NCBI RefSeq assembly: GCF_003286125.1 | Contig: NZ_QMED01000022.1 | Span: 21,683 to 85,682 of the forward strand | Length of the DNA stretch: 64,000 nt | Direction: 5' to 3' | From: Algibacillus agarilyticus | GTDB taxonomy: Bacteria; Pseudomonadota; Gammaproteobacteria; Enterobacterales; Alteromonadaceae | Part shown: positions 62,506 through 64,000 of the stretch, in pieces | How positions within the stretch are numbered: the stretch's first letter is position 1 | Layout of the letters: each line of letters starts with the position of its first letter | Notes under the pieces: model-generated | What the model was told of the DNA's origin: nothing | The model's input: only the letters and a program-made list of their open reading frames with translations | Database searches by the model: none | Program-made: the position numbers and the translations under genes

Positions 62506-62827
62506 TTATTTTGTCTCAGGCATTAAGAAGACTTATTTTTTTTAAAGTTAATTAATGTCTGGTTGTCAGAAGAGTAAGTCTATTTAAGGTTTAGTAAAAC
62601 AATGATTAATCACTTTATTTTGCACACACATGCTAATATAGTTGTAAAAAACATTAAGCGTTAACCCGCCCTATATTTTGCTAAACGTGTTTTTGTTTAT
62701 TTGCTTTGTCGTTCTTTTAATGTGATTAGATACGCAAGGTCGATTGTTCATATTAACCAAACTGTTGCATGTGTGTGCAAAAATACTATAGTTATTCACA
62801 ACCTCTTATTTCAAACTAAGCGTAACA
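62506..62827. other. Candidate origin / terminus region with DnaA-box-like repeats
   Basis: This AT-rich gap between parB and the Tus-like gene holds TTTTGCACACACATGC at 62618-62633 and its inverted copy at 62767-62782, 150 bases apart. Each begins with TTTTGCACA, which fits the relaxed DnaA box TTWTNCACA, and a third match TTATTCACA is at 62792-62800. A GTTGTAA at 62641-62647 equals the core heptamer of E. coli Ter sites. The set suggests an origin or an autoregulatory/Ter region. All of this is pattern-based. Confidence 0.5.
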
Positions 62828-63760
62828 ATGATTGACCAAAAAGATATCGACTACGTACGTGAACAATATGAAATCCTAAATAATCTAATCACCTGTTTAT
62901 GCCGTGATTTATTAAATGGGGAAGAGTTTATAGACGCAAACGTTATTATGCTAGGGCAAAACTGCCCCTCAACTTTATCTGCGCCGATCCTTAAAAGAGG
63001 CTCTTTACCTTTACTCAATCAAGCGATTAAGCAACATCAATTTGATCCCGGTGATGACAGCAAGAGAGTTTTACGCTTTCCAGGATATGTTCAGGTTATG
63101 AATCATAAACTTTGGCAACTTATCATTAATCAAATCAACATGATTAATGCCCAAAAAATGATGTTATCTAAATTTATTATCACGACCGGCAAAGTAAAAT
63201 CAATTACAGATGAGCAAGGGAATAGGTCGTTTTTAACCAATGATTTATTATATCAATCATTGCCTATGCATAACTTAAAAATGATTGAACGGCAAATTAC
63301 GTATATTAAAGACCCGGTTCAAAAAATTTCATCGGGTTGGAATATTGATTTTAATAGAGAAAAGCCAATTAATAATATTGATGAATTTATTGAAAGTCTC
63401 GAAAGCCGATATAATAAATTAGATTCAACAATGCTGGTATCTATCGATGAGTGGCAATCCAACATCGAAAAAACAATTCTATTTGTTAGAATGTATGCTC
63501 AACAAAACATTCAGCTTAGGATTATCCGGCCACGTCCCGTTGAACTCATTTTGAGGTTTAAGAGTTTTGATTTACCCTTAACTCGAATTAAGCCTAGACT
63601 ACCCGTCTTTGTTCATAATTTAGAGAATAAGCCAGTTAAATTAAATCCAAGAGAGATCACACCGCCACCAATTCACACTAAGTTAGTTAATGATACACAA
63701 AAAATGCAATATAAAAGGCTAAACCCCTACATGCATCTATATGCGTGCATACCATTTTAA
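62828..63760 (+). CDS. Tus-like DNA replication terminus site-binding protein
   Basis: This has 310 residues, against 309 for E. coli Tus, to which it aligns over most of its length by eye. Matching landmarks are VLRFPGYVQVMNHKLWQLIINQI (Tus AVRLPGVLCYQV), LPMHNLKMIERQITYIKDPVQKISSGW (Tus [20 protein letters not shown]...FGW), IDEWQSNIEK (TREEWQRKLE), LRIIRPRPVELILRF (KIKRPVKVQPIARV) and the C-terminal YKRLNPYMHLYA (LRLIIPRLHLYV). Tus binds Ter sites and blocks replication forks from one side. Its location 0.3 kb from parAB suggests control of fork direction near the origin. Binding sites need testing. Confidence 0.82.
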   Translation: MIDQKDIDYVREQYEILNNLITCLCRDLLNGEEFIDANVIMLGQNCPSTLSAPILKRGSLPLLNQAIKQHQFDPGDDSKRVLRFPGYVQVMNHKLWQLIINQINMINAQKMMLSKFIITTGKVKSITDEQGNRSFLTNDLLYQSLPMHNLKMIERQITYIKDPVQKISSGWNIDFNREKPINNIDEFIESLESRYNKLDSTMLVSIDEWQSNIEKTILFVRMYAQQNIQLRIIRPRPVELILRFKSFDLPLTRIKPRLPVFVHNLENKPVKLNPREITPPPIHTKLVNDTQKMQYKRLNPYMHLYACIPF

Positions 63761-63809
63761 TTTATACATCAATATTATTAGCGTGCATACACCCGAAAAT
63801 TATTATAAA

Positions 63810-64000
63810 TATAGTCTTCTCGCTCAGGTTTTATGGTTCATTGTCAGCGCTTACTCTCGACTTTGGCTCCTGCGTCGTTCTAACACCTAAATCCATTTAG
63901 GCGGCCCCAATCACATAATAAAGCATATGCTCATGAGGTCTCGAAGCTTGCCTGCATGGATGCAGGTAAGGGGCGAGAGCAGGACGCGGTAGCTTTGACG
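63810..64000. mobile_element. Hairpin-rich MITE-like element, inverted copy cut by window end
   Basis: This is the reverse complement of 51467-51657 over the visible 191 bases with few differences, including the CCTAAATCCATTTAGG and CCTGCATGGATGCAGG palindromes. The other end lies beyond the window. Confidence 0.8.

Overview
The window looks like part of a large secondary replicon (megaplasmid or chromid) of a marine, polysaccharide-degrading gammaproteobacterium, probably of the order Alteromonadales. The reasons are the AT-rich composition, the dense arsenal of secreted pectinolytic enzymes, TonB- and TRAP-type uptake, Fur-type boxes, short terminal-inverted-repeat elements, and a parAB locus followed by a homologue of the replication-terminator protein Tus. 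The genus is an inference. No rRNA, tRNA or CRISPR array was seen.

Region 1 (1 to about 16.8 kb) is an iron-acquisition island. On the minus strand an entC-entE-entB-entF-like operon ends in a ChaN/Tiki-like gene, followed by a separately controlled TonB receptor cut by the window edge. An MFS exporter diverges from entC. Beyond a decayed enzyme gene lie a second ChaN/Tiki-like paralogue and a divergent entA-like dehydrogenase. A PepSY / DUF2271 / DUF4198 operon follows. Fur-like boxes precede the receptor, entC/MFS, entA and the PepSY gene. The serine-type code of the NRPS suggests an enterobactin-like catecholate.

Region 2 (about 16.9 to 51.3 kb) is a pectin-utilisation locus. It holds a TRAP transporter, a GH28 polygalacturonase, PL1 lyases (two of them double-headed PL1-CBM-PL1 enzymes), a CE8-PL1 fusion, altronate dehydratase (uxaA), a 993-residue TonB receptor, uronate isomerase (uxaC) and a DUF4861-GH105 hydrolase. 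A palindrome of type TGCTACCGGTGGCA recurs in front of these units and probably binds one LacI-type repressor encoded elsewhere. A fragment of a dehydrogenase gene behind two of these operators marks a lost gene. An AAA ATPase plus TOPRIM pair at 27.4-29.3 kb, flanked by direct repeats, interrupts the locus and is a candidate anti-phage system.

Region 3 (51.3 to 59.9 kb) handles arabinan and acetylated side chains: an esterase, three GH43 enzymes and a sodium:sugar symporter. A second palindrome, TTAATAGTAATACTATA, stands before the GH43 genes and the symporter. Two copies of an approximately 250 bp ATACCAAT-ended element and one approximately 300 bp hairpin-rich element lie between the genes.

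Region 4 (59.9 to 64 kb) carries the replicon-maintenance functions: parA, parB, a candidate origin/terminus segment with DnaA-box-like inverted repeats, the Tus-like gene, and an inverted copy of the hairpin-rich element running off the end. Together these suggest that the origin and a fork trap are adjacent, which would fit unidirectional replication.
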